Source: Exophiala sp. HKRS030
Taxonomy: Eukaryota > Ascomycota > Eurotiomycetes > Chaetothyriales > Herpotrichiellaceae
Length of the DNA: 64,000 nucleotides
NCBI GenBank assembly: GCA_023897205.1
Contig: JAHWDD010000008.1
Coordinates: 496,001 to 560,000, forward strand
Reading direction: 5' to 3'
The notes below the pieces were generated by a model. The model was not told the DNA's origin and did not search any database. It saw only the letters and a list, made by a program, of their open reading frames with translations. Each line of letters begins with the position of its first letter. Positions within the stretch are counted from its first letter, which is position 1. This document shows, piece by piece, positions 54,816 to 64,000 of the stretch. Position numbers and translations under genes: made by a program.

Positions 54816-57392
54816 ATGGCTCCGACGGTTCATCAAGTTGCCCGGATTTTCGAGGACGCAGAAAGCGAGCCTCAGCAGAGAGGACGCCGACTCAACCGCA
54901 ATCGAGCACCATCTGTCGGTGATGTCCTAAGAGGTCGACGAAAAGAAAACTGCAGTCCTACAAAAGGTCACGTCTCATCTCATCGGGACCCTGTCAACGC
55001 TGCAAGCCCTCTAGGAGAACGGCACATTAACAGCCCTCCCCAGCCCAAAAGAATTCCCACAAAGACCGACGACGACCACGTATCCCCCCGGCGGCCCATC
55101 CACAAGAAAACAGGGAGTTCGGTATCATTGAAAGATCTCATACTCGGAAAAGAGAAGGGAACGGAAGGTGGTGGTATCTCGTCCGCCGAAGAACGAACAA
55201 CAGAGAAGAAACCGAAGAAGGTTAAATCAACGGCCAATCTTTCTGATCTACTTAAGAGGAGGTCGAAGAAAGATCTCAGAGAACAAGGACACAATCAAGA
55301 GAATAACATACCGCCGTCACAACCTGTCATTGAGACGCCGATCTGGGCACAGTTTGCAACACAACCAGTCAGTAGCCCAGACGGCACGATGCTCTACCCA
55401 GGGTCCTCAAGAAGGGCCGTCGAAGAGGAAATAAGACTGTACACACCTCGAGACTACTCGGAGTTTCGACCAGCAGAGCAGCGAAACTTTTATGGCTATA
55501 GTCCAGCCACCGCTTCATCTTTGGACCACAAACCTCCAACCCGTCCTTTTCTGGAGCACAAGTCTAGTAGAAGTTCTATCTTCACTGAAAATCTCGACGA
55601 TGAGCCACAGACAGAGTTGAAGAGGCCTAAGAGTCGGGATCCGAACACCAGTCAACCAGGTTCATCGGCCGTCCCAGTGGATCGTCCCGGTCTTTCTACT
55701 CGATCATCAGAATTGTCTCAGGCAGATACAAAAGCAAAGAGAGGATCAAGAGTGTTTGAGGCTATTCAGAACTTCAACTCGAAAGCTCGCCGCAGTGATC
55801 GTAAAGCAGTTGGAACCCCTACGGGAAGCACGCTCCCGCTGAGTCCGCAGGAGATCGACACGGCGTTTGAAAAGGTCTTGGATTCACTCAATATACCATT
55901 GAACATGCGCGACAACATGCGAAGTCTGAAGCCCGACGTCAAGGCAGGCTTGATAAAGGGCGATAGAATTGGTAGCAATTCCTCTGCAGACACTACTAAT
56001 TCAGAAGTACTTGAAATTCAGTCATCTAACAAAAGTCCCACCAAAAAGGAGGTTGAACGGCAAGCAAGTGAGGAAGGGGATAGGAAGGATGACAAGAGAT
56101 CGCGATCCCGATCTCGACCTCGAAGTCGCATTTTGACCTTGTCGAAGCGTGACGACAGTTCTCCCTCCAAATTGGAGAAGCAAGGGTCATCTTCCAGATC
56201 TCGTAGCAAGAGCAGGAACAAGTCAGCCGACCTAACAAGCTCAAGACCTACATCAGCTCGTGCCATGGCATCGACAACGTCTCTTGCCTCATTGAATCCA
56301 GCAGATAGTGCCACAACTCCCGGGGATTTCATCCATTATCTTCGAGAAGTCCAGAAGCCTGAACTGGTCGAGATCAGCAAATTGCACAAGCTACGAATAT
56401 TGTTGAGAAACGAATCAATCAGCTGGACGGACCATTTCGTGACCAAGGGCGGCATGGATGAACTTCTCCAGTTGTACTACCGTATTACCAAGATCGAATG
56501 GCGGGAGGAGCATGAAGACAATTTGCTTCACGAGACTCTGCTCTGCTTGAAAGGCCTGTGCACGACCTCTCTTGCACTTCGCCGACTGCAGGAAGTGGAA
56601 CAGGAGTTTTTTCCGGCTATTTTGGGCATGCTGTTCGATCCAGAACGAAAGGGGCCTTCAGAGTTCAATACGAGAGGTGTGATAACATCACTCCTGTTCG
56701 CTCACCTCTCTGCTGCCGTTGTAGGTGAGCCAGATCAGGTCAAACAGCGCGCAGAAAAGATCCTCGGATTTCTCAAGGATCCACATCCGACAGACGGAAA
56801 ACAGCCATTGGACTTTGTGTCCCAGATGCATGTGCCTCGGCCGTATCGTGTTTGGTGCAAGGAGGTTGTTAATGTCACCAAAGAAGTCTTCTGGATTTTC
56901 CTGCATCATCTCAATGTGGTCCCCATTCTCGAGGCCGATGAGACCCTTGGTTATCTACGTGCACATTTTCCGGCCCCAAGACCGCCGCATCCAGCAGCTC
57001 CATATGTCGGCGGAGTCGAATGGGAAGCGACACAGTATCTCGCTATACACTTGGACCTCCTAAATGGTCTGATTGCTTCACTACCGACGTCATCCGAGCG
57101 CAATGCACTGAGAGAAGACCTCAAGCAGTCAGGGTTCGAGAAAATTATGGGAGCAAGTCTGCGCACTTGCAAGGAGAAATTTTATGGTGGAGTTCATGAA
57201 GGGCTGAAGTGCTGGGTGTCGGCAGCCAAGGCAGATGGATGGCCCGTCGAGGACGTGCGAGCTGGACCACCACGAGAGCCTGCGAGTCCCCGAAAGAGCC
57301 CTGTTAAAAAGAGAACAGATGAAGCACCTCAACTTGCCCTGGATGTCGGAGTGGGCCAAGTACAGATGACGAAAGCAGACGACTGGATATGA
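54816..57392 (+). CDS. Formin-type GBD/FH3 protein lacking FH1-FH2
   Basis: An 858-aa intronless protein. Residues 1-340 are basic, Ser/Pro-rich and disordered. Residues about 345-395 match the Rho-GTPase-binding domain of diaphanous formins (IDTAFEKVLDSLNIP, then MRDNMRSLKPDVKAGLI). A Ser/Arg-rich insert (RSRSRPRSR, SRSRSKSRNKS) follows, then an armadillo-like FH3 region at about 505-800, starting PGDFIHYLREVQKPE with KLRILLRNESISWTDHFV and LLHETLLCLKGLCTTS. The gene stops after a charged tail with no proline-rich FH1 and no actin-nucleating FH2. It is a full-length open frame rather than a truncation, so it probably works as a Rho effector or adaptor at polarity sites. The same architecture exists in other filamentous ascomycetes, as far as I recall. 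Neighbouring chitin synthases share the polarity theme. Confidence 0.8.
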   Translation: MAPTVHQVARIFEDAESEPQQRGRRLNRNRAPSVGDVLRGRRKENCSPTKGHVSSHRDPVNAASPLGERHINSPPQPKRIPTKTDDDHVSPRRPIHKKTGSSVSLKDLILGKEKGTEGGGISSAEERTTEKKPKKVKSTANLSDLLKRRSKKDLREQGHNQENNIPPSQPVIETPIWAQFATQPVSSPDGTMLYPGSSRRAVEEEIRLYTPRDYSEFRPAEQRNFYGYSPATASSLDHKPPTRPFLEHKSSRSSIFTENLDDEPQTELKRPKSRDPNTSQPGSSAVPVDRPGLSTRSSELSQADTKAKRGSRVFEAIQNFNSKARRSDRKAVGTPTGSTLPLSPQEIDTAFEKVLDSLNIPLNMRDNMRSLKPDVKAGLIKGDRIGSNSSADTTNSEVLEIQSSNKSPTKKEVERQASEEGDRKDDKRSRSRSRPRSRILTLSKRDDSSPSKLEKQGSSSRSRSKSRNKSADLTSSRPTSARAMASTTSLASLNPADSATTPGDFIHYLREVQKPELVEISKLHKLRILLRNESISWTDHFVTKGGMDELLQLYYRITKIEWREEHEDNLLHETLLCLKGLCTTSLALRRLQEVEQEFFPAILGMLFDPERKGPSEFNTRGVITSLLFAHLSAAVVGEPDQVKQRAEKILGFLKDPHPTDGKQPLDFVSQMHVPRPYRVWCKEVVNVTKEVFWIFLHHLNVVPILEADETLGYLRAHFPAPRPPHPAAPYVGGVEWEATQYLAIHLDLLNGLIASLPTSSERNALREDLKQSGFEKIMGASLRTCKEKFYGGVHEGLKCWVSAAKADGWPVEDVRAGPPREPASPRKSPVKKRTDEAPQLALDVGVGQVQMTKADDWI

Positions 57393-58359
57393 GGTGGAGC
57401 GATGCAAGGATTCTCGCCTCGCGAGGATGTAATGGGTGAAGTAACTACGTCGTCGACGATGAAAGAGGGCATGACTTGACGGCTTTGGCATACATTTTCC
57501 CTCTTGGTTGTGATGATAATTCTGTGACAATGGCGTATGAGCGGGTTCTTTGGGTACGACGGCATGGCCATCCACCTGTGTATGGACGGCCTTCCTGGAT
57601 GACGGTTTGTTGTTTATGATATGAAGTCAATGATAAGTGCTTTTGCAGACTCAAGCGGATGAAGGCCCAGTTCCAACCAAATTGAATTCGTAATTTCCCA
57701 TTGAAACTGATACTCTGCATAATTTACCATTCTGCCTAGACTGCATCGTTGGCTGGAGAGTTCGATGAGTGGTAGAGAGCATGGTTCCTACAATCGATAG
57801 ATGAATGCCAAAGTGCCCAAATAGGCTCGCGGCGGGACGCATCAATAATAATCCCGAGCAGACTTGGGGTTTCTGTCAGACGCGTGTCTTCTTGACTGCC
57901 TTGCCCACAATCAATTTTTGTCAGACCGACACACATTGTTCCTGGCTCGAGTTTCACAAGTTATCGATGTCACCGCAAGCTGATTGGCAGGTACCGGGTC
58001 TTCCTGGTCCCAGTCCCAGTGCTTTTCACTGAGTTCTTCAGCCTGCGGCAACTCCAACTGGGGGGGGAAAGATGAAGGGATGATGATCGCGCATATGCCC
58101 TGCGAATGGAAAGAAACTCGTCCTCCTTCACGTTTTTCCCACCTTCACCCATTGCTACACTATTCGATATTCTGTTTTGATAGCATGTCGTGACTCAATT
58201 CACGTCCAGTCTTCTATTTGTTCCTGTGCTTTAGTTTTTACAGCTGCCTATGATTTAGAATCCAATCTCCCTCCCGGAAGACAGTTCCTCAGTCCACCCT
58301 GGCTGAGCGATCGCATACTGACAGCTCCTCCCACCTCGGTCACCACCTCTTCCTCCTCA
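57393..58359. other. Intergenic, promoter of the ING/PHD gene
   Basis: 967 bp with no supported gene. The in-frame stretch before 58360 lacks an ATG, so the coding start is placed at 58360. Confidence 0.5.
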
Positions 58360-60768
58360 ATGTCTACGACGCTGACGACGACGGGCACCTCGCACATGAG
58401 AGGCGGTCCTTCTGCCCGCCGCGTCAACCCCGGTCGCCATTCCAAAGCCCACGGGGCCTCCTTGCGACAAAATTCTCTCGTCTCCAACGCCGGTCTGCTC
58501 CCATCCTCCTCCTCCGTCACGGCCAGCAACACCCCGGGCTTCATCGGAATCGACCCGCCTGCGATATATCCTGCCATTACGCACTTTACCGATGCGACTG
58601 CTGCACTGCCGCGGGAATTCCGCAGACACCACACCCTCCTCAAAGAGGTGGACGCGAAGGCGTGGGTTCATGAAGAGTCACTGCAAACTGTCCTTGAGCA
58701 ATGCGTAGCAGATACGCGAGCACATTCGTACGAGGCTGCACTTTCTGCGCACAATCCCACCGCGTCGGCCCATGGCGATGACACCACAGGCGCAAGCGAG
58801 GTCCATAGTGTCGCTGGCGGCTCTGTGGACGCTGCTTCCCTGGTCTCCGCTCGCACTGCGGATTCTTCGTCCCTACAACGCAGACACCTCTACCACTCTT
58901 TGCGCCAAAACCTAATAGCCATCATGCAGACGATGGACGAGAAAAATCACGTCATTACCAACGCGAATGAAGAGGTGACAAGGCAGATTCGGCGGCTGGA
59001 TGCCATCTATCCCCATGTGTCCCGGGAAGTTTCAGAGGAGGCGAGACTGGGAAGTCTGACTCATTGGGCATATACAGACACGGTCTTGACAAAGAAACCT
59101 TCCGAGCCAGTCCCTCGAGGCCGAGTGGGCGAAAGTGAAGTCGCAGTCAGGAGCCAGACCCGAAGAGGAGAAGATGCGCCAACGAGAAGACAACGAGGTG
59201 TGCCAAATGTGGACTCAGACTTTGACGAGTCAAAACATGTATCGCGCAAAGTCCACGGGAGCAAGAAGCGCACTGTCGAGGCAGCCGCAGAGCCACCAGC
59301 AATAGGATCGTCTAGTGTAACAGCATCCAGGAGAAAGAAACCAGACAAGCCAGTGGGTGGCGCACCTATGGAGCGATCCATAAGTAGCGCTCTGAGTAGC
59401 CGTGCACCAGCTATGTCACGAGAGAACTCGCAGCAGGACAACGCGAAAAAGAGAAAAGCATCACTCCCAACCAGTGTGGCACGAAAGAGGTATGTTTCAA
59501 ACTTGTCTATTTTTGGCGATGCTGACCTATCCTACAGACTCAACGCTCAGGGCAATGATTCTCCTAAACTCGCTTCCTCGCCTCTCGCTGGTACTGCCGT
59601 AAAAGAAGCATACAAACGCAGCCCCGCTCTATCTGCAGTTCGCCCGGTGGGACGAGGACGGCAGAACTCAGCACAGAGCCTCGACGTTCCAAGAGGGCGA
59701 CAGTCGTCGGTTGCTTCGAGCAAGAATGGCAATCAAAATGTCACCATAAGCACACCTGAGCTGAACAACGTTGCTGTGATGACAGGCAAGACTGCCGGTG
59801 AGATCAAGAGCACCATGAAAGAGACAAAGACAGACAATGGCGATCGAGTGCTTGAAGACGAACCAGTCACCAATGGCACCAATGGCGAGCCGCCTTCATT
59901 ACGTGGTGCGTTGCTGTTAGAACGCTCGGCTAGCAGGCAAGAGGCCAAGTCTGATCTGGACGATATCTCAGTGTCAGCCAAGGCCTCACCACGTCTGACC
60001 CCTCGCCTTACGCCGGCGCTGCGGTTGGACGAGGTCAAGAGCGAGCGCGGCGCTCGAGGTCGTGCGTCGAAGACAGCCACGCCAGTCGCGAGCACCTTTG
60101 CCGAGGCAGACGAGTCAGAGACTGCATCCGCAAATGGTGGCAAGTCTGACACTGGATCGAAATCGCGACGTCCTGCTCGACCAAGGATCAAGGATCACGG
60201 CTTACACGATTCATTGTCGCCCAAAGGCCTGCCGATGAAGCGTTCTCACAAGAAGAACGGCAGTCTCTCCGTGTTTGCGAGTGGTCCCGGATCAGCAACC
60301 GACAGAAGCAAAGATGAGAATGGAACGCCACTTTCGGCCACGCCGTCCATCTCAGACAAGGATAAGGATGCAGATAAAGACGTCGACAAAGACAGAGATC
60401 GCCTTGGTCTTGGCCTTGAGCTCAGCGTGGAGAATGAGAAGGAGGCCGACGACCCCGATGCCGCCGATGGTCATGCCGAGAATGAGGACGAAGAACGCTA
60501 TTGTTATTGCCAAGGCGTGAGTTATGGCGAGATGGTGGCCTGTGACAAGTCAGACTGCCCTCGCCAGTGGTTCCATCTCGAGTGTATCGGATTGAAGAGC
60601 GTGCCGAAGAGTGCGAAATGGTATTGTGACGAATGCAAAGAGGTTTTGGCGAAGAAGGGCAAGCTTCCCAATGGGGGCGGGAACGGCAATGGTAATGGTA
60701 ATGGCAACGGCAACGGTAATGGTAACGGTAACAGCAACGGTAATGGCAAAGGTGTTGTCGGGAGGTAA
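58360..60768 (+). CDS. ING-family PHD-finger chromatin protein
   Basis: Nuclear inhibitor-of-growth protein, about 786 aa after removal of a likely 48-nt intron (59490-59537: GTATGT, GCTGAC branch site, CTACAG). Without splicing the frame stays open and gives 802 aa. Residues about 68-235 form the ING N-terminal helical domain (ITHFTDATAALPREFRRHH, LRQNLIAIMQTMDEKNHVI, IRRLDAIYPHV). A long disordered Ser/Arg/Lys region follows. The PHD finger lies at about residues 698-748 and has the ING type, YCYCQGVSYGEMVACD, then CPRQWFHLECIGL and WYCDECK, which binds H3K4me3 in known relatives. The C-terminus is a run of Asn-Gly dipeptides. Family members are subunits of histone deacetylase (Rpd3L/Pho23) or acetyltransferase (NuA4/Yng2, NuA3/Yng1) complexes. 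The large size suggests the Pho23-like branch, but this is not certain. Confidence 0.88.
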   Translation: MSTTLTTTGTSHMRGGPSARRVNPGRHSKAHGASLRQNSLVSNAGLLPSSSSVTASNTPGFIGIDPPAIYPAITHFTDATAALPREFRRHHTLLKEVDAKAWVHEESLQTVLEQCVADTRAHSYEAALSAHNPTASAHGDDTTGASEVHSVAGGSVDAASLVSARTADSSSLQRRHLYHSLRQNLIAIMQTMDEKNHVITNANEEVTRQIRRLDAIYPHVSREVSEEARLGSLTHWAYTDTVLTKKPSEPVPRGRVGESEVAVRSQTRRGEDAPTRRQRGVPNVDSDFDESKHVSRKVHGSKKRTVEAAAEPPAIGSSSVTASRRKKPDKPVGGAPMERSISSALSSRAPAMSRENSQQDNAKKRKASLPTSVARKRYVSNLSIFGDADLSYRLNAQGNDSPKLASSPLAGTAVKEAYKRSPALSAVRPVGRGRQNSAQSLDVPRGRQSSVASSKNGNQNVTISTPELNNVAVMTGKTAGEIKSTMKETKTDNGDRVLEDEPVTNGTNGEPPSLRGALLLERSASRQEAKSDLDDISVSAKASPRLTPRLTPALRLDEVKSERGARGRASKTATPVASTFAEADESETASANGGKSDTGSKSRRPARPRIKDHGLHDSLSPKGLPMKRSHKKNGSLSVFASGPGSATDRSKDENGTPLSATPSISDKDKDADKDVDKDRDRLGLGLELSVENEKEADDPDAADGHAENEDEERYCYCQGVSYGEMVACDKSDCPRQWFHLECIGLKSVPKSAKWYCDECKEVLAKKGKLPNGGGNGNGNGNGNGNGNGNGNSNGNGKGVVGR
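60681..60749. repeat. Hexanucleotide repeat encoding Asn-Gly
   Basis: Degenerate AAYGGY units, about eleven copies, at the 3' end of the ING coding sequence. Synonymous third positions vary, so the dipeptide is preserved better than the DNA. Confidence 0.85.
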
Positions 60769-61882
60769 CGACCGCCAGTCGAAATTCCAAGGGCCTCGCT
60801 GTCTTTTCAGCAGCAGCAGCAGCAGCAGCAGCATCAGCCTCGCCATTATCGTATGACAACCTAATCTCTTCACCATCCTCCCTCTACGCCATCCAGCTTC
60901 CAGGTCCACCGAAGGCTCTCTCTGTCTCTCTGCTCGATCTTTTCAGGGTCGCGTTATGTTCTGGATCTCGAGATGATTTCTCTTCTTCGGCTTTTCGGTC
61001 TTTGCAACTTTTGCAACCCTGAAAGATCTTCTGTCAGAGATAGTGCAATCGGCGCCCAAGGGTTCTTGGGGGAGGTGGAAAACTCTGTACGATGATGTTT
61101 CTAAGAGGAGTGTGTACTACATGTACATTTGTACTATTACTACTACTACGATATATTTGACTATAGACCATCTAGTCTCGTTGGTTCTAGAGAGAGAAAG
61201 AAGTTCTTTTTTTTGCTGTTGTTGTGAGTGTCTATATTCGAGAAGGGGAGAAAAGTGACTTGTACTCGAGCGTCACGTCGACGGAGTATAATAACTTGAA
61301 GACCCAATTGATGAGCTTCGAACGAGTAAAGAAATCGGCCAATCAAAAGTTGCACTCTGGAATTTAAAATCGCAGCCTCGTTTGTTCTTTTTGTTTTAAA
61401 TTCATTGGTCCGTTCGTCGCCAACAACTCGGGACGACAAAAGAGGTACCTAACCTGGGCACATTACCTGGGCACATTACCAGGCAATGCTAAATATCTAC
61501 CTGTCTACCCACGAGGTGCCCCTTCTCCAAAGAATGTGCTACTCGGTACGCATTTCCAGACTTGTGTGTGTGCAGGGGGACTTGGGGGGGAAAGCAAGAA
61601 CAAACGGCTACGCTCAATGACTTTGGGGGACAAGGGGAGACGGGACGACTCTTGCAAGCTAGGTCCGTGGCGATGATCAAAACCCCGAAGCTGAGTGAAT
61701 CCGACTGATAAAAGGGGGGGGGGCGAGTAGTCCCCATTGCTCCCTCAAACGCGAATCCTACTCTTATTCTGCCACATGCAAATAACAACGAGAGAGAGAA
61801 AGAGAGAGAGAGACCATGATGCGTCTCACAATCAAAAGATGCTTATTCTTTTGTTCTTGTATCAGTGACCCAGCGCCCCCAA
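60769..61882. other. Intergenic, convergent 3' flanks
   Basis: 1.1 kb between convergent genes. Contains (CAG)8 at 60808-60832 in the ING 3' UTR, CTA/ACT triplets near 61130-61150, two tandem 14-bp copies with ACCTGGGCACATT at 61453-61482, a G run near 61717, and a GA tract at 61790-61813. No gene is supported. Confidence 0.55.
60808..60832. repeat. (CAG)8 microsatellite
   Basis: Eight CAG triplets 40 bases after the ING stop codon, in the presumed 3' UTR. Confidence 0.9.
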
Positions 61883-63965
61883 TCAAGGTTCAATCTCGAT
61901 CCGACCTCCCAGTCGTCCAAACCACCAGCAGATGGTGCCGGTGCTCGGAAGTGACAACCAGCTGGCTCCGGCCTCACCGTTGTGACTGACAGGTGGGTCC
62001 GGATCGGAGCCCGGCAGCTGCCACTGGAGGAAATGGTGCATTTCGTCCTCGTCGTCCTGGGTGTTGTAGTACCGGACACTCTCCCGCGGGGTGACTTTGC
62101 TCGAGGGCAACGCGCCCCATCGGAGATGACCAATCACCTCCCGTCTCCCGTCACGATAGACAAGTAAAGCGCCGGTCCAGGAGGAGGGAGATGCCCTGTC
62201 GTAAAAGAAGCAGAAGCTGCGGAGGTCGTCGAGGGCGGCGGCCGTCACGTACCAGTCCATGGACATGGTGTAAAGGTCTTCAAAGTCCTGGAGAGGCGGG
62301 GTCGATCGGTCTTCAAGTAAATCGTGGTTGTCCGCCGGAGAGCAGACGACCCCGACCCGTGAGACGGAATCGAGTGGGTCACTGATCGCGTTGGAGTAGA
62401 TTCCGTCGACGGAGCCGTCCGCCGGACCGAGCAGAGAATGATATTCGAAACACTCGTGGGTGAGACGCGAATAGAGGCCGAACAGGCGGACTCGAGAATG
62501 GGTGGTCTTCACCTAGATCACATCAGTCCGAGTGTATACCTGCGAGAGCCGGCTCGACTTACTATGATACCACAGACGTCGATGGGCACGAACTTTGGGG
62601 TACGGAGCCAAATTCCCGAGATCCTTTCCCCCGCATTCAACGGAAAGCAAAGGCGTGAGACGGTCTTGTTCTCTGCATAGACGTCGCAAATGCCGCACGT
62701 CGGACGGAGAGTGGTCAAGCCGTGGGCGCAGATGCCCACAATCCGATCGGCCTCGCAGTGCACGATGAACATGTAGGTTTCCGCGTGTAGAGGAACAAAT
62801 CTGAATCGAGAGTGAGGATCGCTCGACATCGGCAGCGAGAAGAAATTCCCTTCGTCGATGGCAGGAGGGTTCGGAGTGTCCCACAAGGAGGAGTCGTGGA
62901 GACCAGAGACGGACCTGGGCCGTAAATCTCGGAGGACGAGACCCTAATGCTGTGTCAGACGGTTCACGATGACCGATCGGTATAGCCTTACGTTGGTGAT
63001 GCCTTCCAATACCATACCCGGAATGCAGTTCGTGACCAAATACCATGGACTCCCGTCCGCAGGAATGACCGGTGTCCCATGGTCGAAAGTTCGAACATTC
63101 CTGACACCTATTTCGTCGATTGATACTGCAACTCGACTTTCATTTGTTAGAAGCCTATCGTGGGACAGGCAGAGCTTCTCTCGTGAATCGGATCGATTGC
63201 TGATCCATGAGATGTAGGAAACACCGCGAAAGGACACGGTTCTTTGATAGACCAGGCAGGACAGGTCTACCGACACCTTGGCTTCAACCAAACCCCGACG
63301 CAACGTGCCGATGAAAGATCTGAATTCTCCTATACCCGAGAGACGGCCACGCCCCAATTGCTCCACGACTCCCAGGACGATTTCCATCGGTATTCGGTCC
63401 ACCAAATCGTCCGAAATTCTGTTCCGGAGAGCTGACAAGCATTGGTCGACACAATATTCTTTGTGGTGTGTTGCCCCGGGCTGTTCTCTCCATTTGGGCC
63501 TTGTGAGACTCCCATAGGAGTGGAGGTCAGCCTTGGTAGGTGCCTCATCGTCTTGGGAGCTATAAGCAAGGATGCTTAGGCATGAAATATGGCAAAAGAT
63601 CTTGATTCGTCGTATCATCGTACAAGAGAGGCAAAACCGAGGGCATGGAACCACTTTGACCCTGTGGTTACTGACATCAACTGCGAGGCATCGATGTTAG
63701 TGGCATGTGGCCCAGAGGAATACCGAGCATACTTACTCAGGTGAGCTTCAACCAGGGAACTTATTGTGTTGTGGCACAGGATACACCTTTCGTCCGAGAA
63801 ATGGACCAATTCTATCGAGTTGGAAGACAGTCCGTTGGCAGAAAAAGACGTTCCTCCGAACAGGGAAGGCATTTGGTCAGAAATGGAGGGCTCGTCGTGG
63901 GACAAGGAGGAAATTTCGCCGATAATGGTAGACATTTCGTTGACAAGCGAGGTGAGGGAAGACAT
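61883..63965 (-). CDS. Uncharacterised 642-aa protein, Cys-rich N-terminus and F-box-like segment
   Basis: Four exons join in frame: 63965-63737, 63680-62992, 62943-62563, 62512-61883, with introns of 56, 48 and 50 nt (GTAAGT, GTAAGG and GTAAGT donors). Residues 61-65 (CILCH) and 89-96 (CPRFCLSC) give closely spaced cysteines that could bind zinc. Residues about 167-185 (DDLVDRIPMEIVLGVVEQL) resemble an F-box start. The rest contains alternating strands such as ISGIWLRTPKFVPIDVCGI, LRWGALPSSKV and a C-terminal WWFGRLGGRIEIEP, reminiscent of large fungal F-box-associated families. I do not recognise a named domain. A further GT-AG pair near 63615 would break the frame and was not used. Upstream exons beyond the window edge cannot be excluded. 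Possible ubiquitin-ligase adaptor, by analogy only. Confidence 0.6.
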
Positions 63966-64000
63966 GTTTCTGGCCAGGAAGTGGAAGACTGGCCGTAGGG

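Noticed and set aside
63592..63655. Extra intron (GTACGA to TATAG) in the 642-aa gene
   Set aside because: Removing it puts the following F-box-like region out of frame, whereas reading through keeps all four exons in phase.
1..64000. CRISPR arrays, prophage or bacterial operon features
   Set aside because: The window is fungal nuclear DNA; no direct-repeat/spacer array or phage genes are present.

Overview
The window is nuclear DNA of a filamentous ascomycete (Pezizomycotina). The evidence is short GT-AG introns of about 48-111 nt, a head-to-head pair of myosin-motor chitin synthases found in this group, a fungal QCR6 hinge protein, an ING/PHD protein, a secreted cysteine-rich protein related to the Magnaporthe BAS2 family, and a nuclear tRNA-Val. 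I cannot resolve the order or genus from sequence alone. All exon coordinates were worked out by hand from splice signals and reading-frame continuity.

Layout. 1-10.4 kb is a catabolic neighbourhood: a semialdehyde dehydrogenase (cut by the window edge, with its general-base Glu replaced by Gly), a class III omega-transaminase, a divergent amino-acid/GABA-type permease, a cis-CaaD-like tautomerase-fold protein, a PHD/coiled-coil protein and an aldo/keto reductase. 10.4-13.6 kb is a repeat-rich, gene-poor stretch with tandem repeats and two stacked inverted repeats. 13.6-14.9 kb holds a frameshifted APH-type kinase pseudogene. 15.3-20.4 kb pairs a GH36 alpha-galactosidase that lacks a signal peptide with an MFS sugar/alpha-glucoside-type transporter. 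A peroxisomal 3-ketoacyl-CoA thiolase follows. 22.2-27.2 kb holds one single-pass membrane protein and a possible decayed gene.

A tRNA-Val(AAC) lies at 27.2 kb. Next is a secreted protein with three BAS2-like cysteine modules separated by low-complexity linkers, one of them poly-Asn. 29-32.6 kb is empty apart from degenerate repeats. QCR6 lies at 32.7 kb and a small conserved protein at 37.1 kb; between them are a hairpin and a 36-bp in-frame minisatellite. 38.4-39.8 kb is a heavily frameshifted nucleoside hydrolase pseudogene. 40.6-53.8 kb is the divergent class V / class VI-VII chitin synthase pair (csmA/csmB type) around a 2.1 kb shared intergenic region. Then come a formin-type GBD/FH3 protein without FH1-FH2, an ING/PHD chromatin protein, and an unrecognised 642-aa F-box-like protein at the right edge.

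Working together: the permease, transaminase and dehydrogenase form a plausible import, deamination and oxidation route for an omega-amino acid such as GABA or beta-alanine. The transporter and GH36 enzyme form a plausible import-then-hydrolyse route for alpha-galactosides. The two chitin synthases serve polarized wall synthesis, and the neighbouring formin-like protein fits the same cell-polarity theme. The most interesting items are the triple-module secreted protein with its microsatellite linker, the catalytically altered dehydrogenase in an otherwise intact cluster, the cis-CaaD-like neighbour, and two indel-type pseudogenes.
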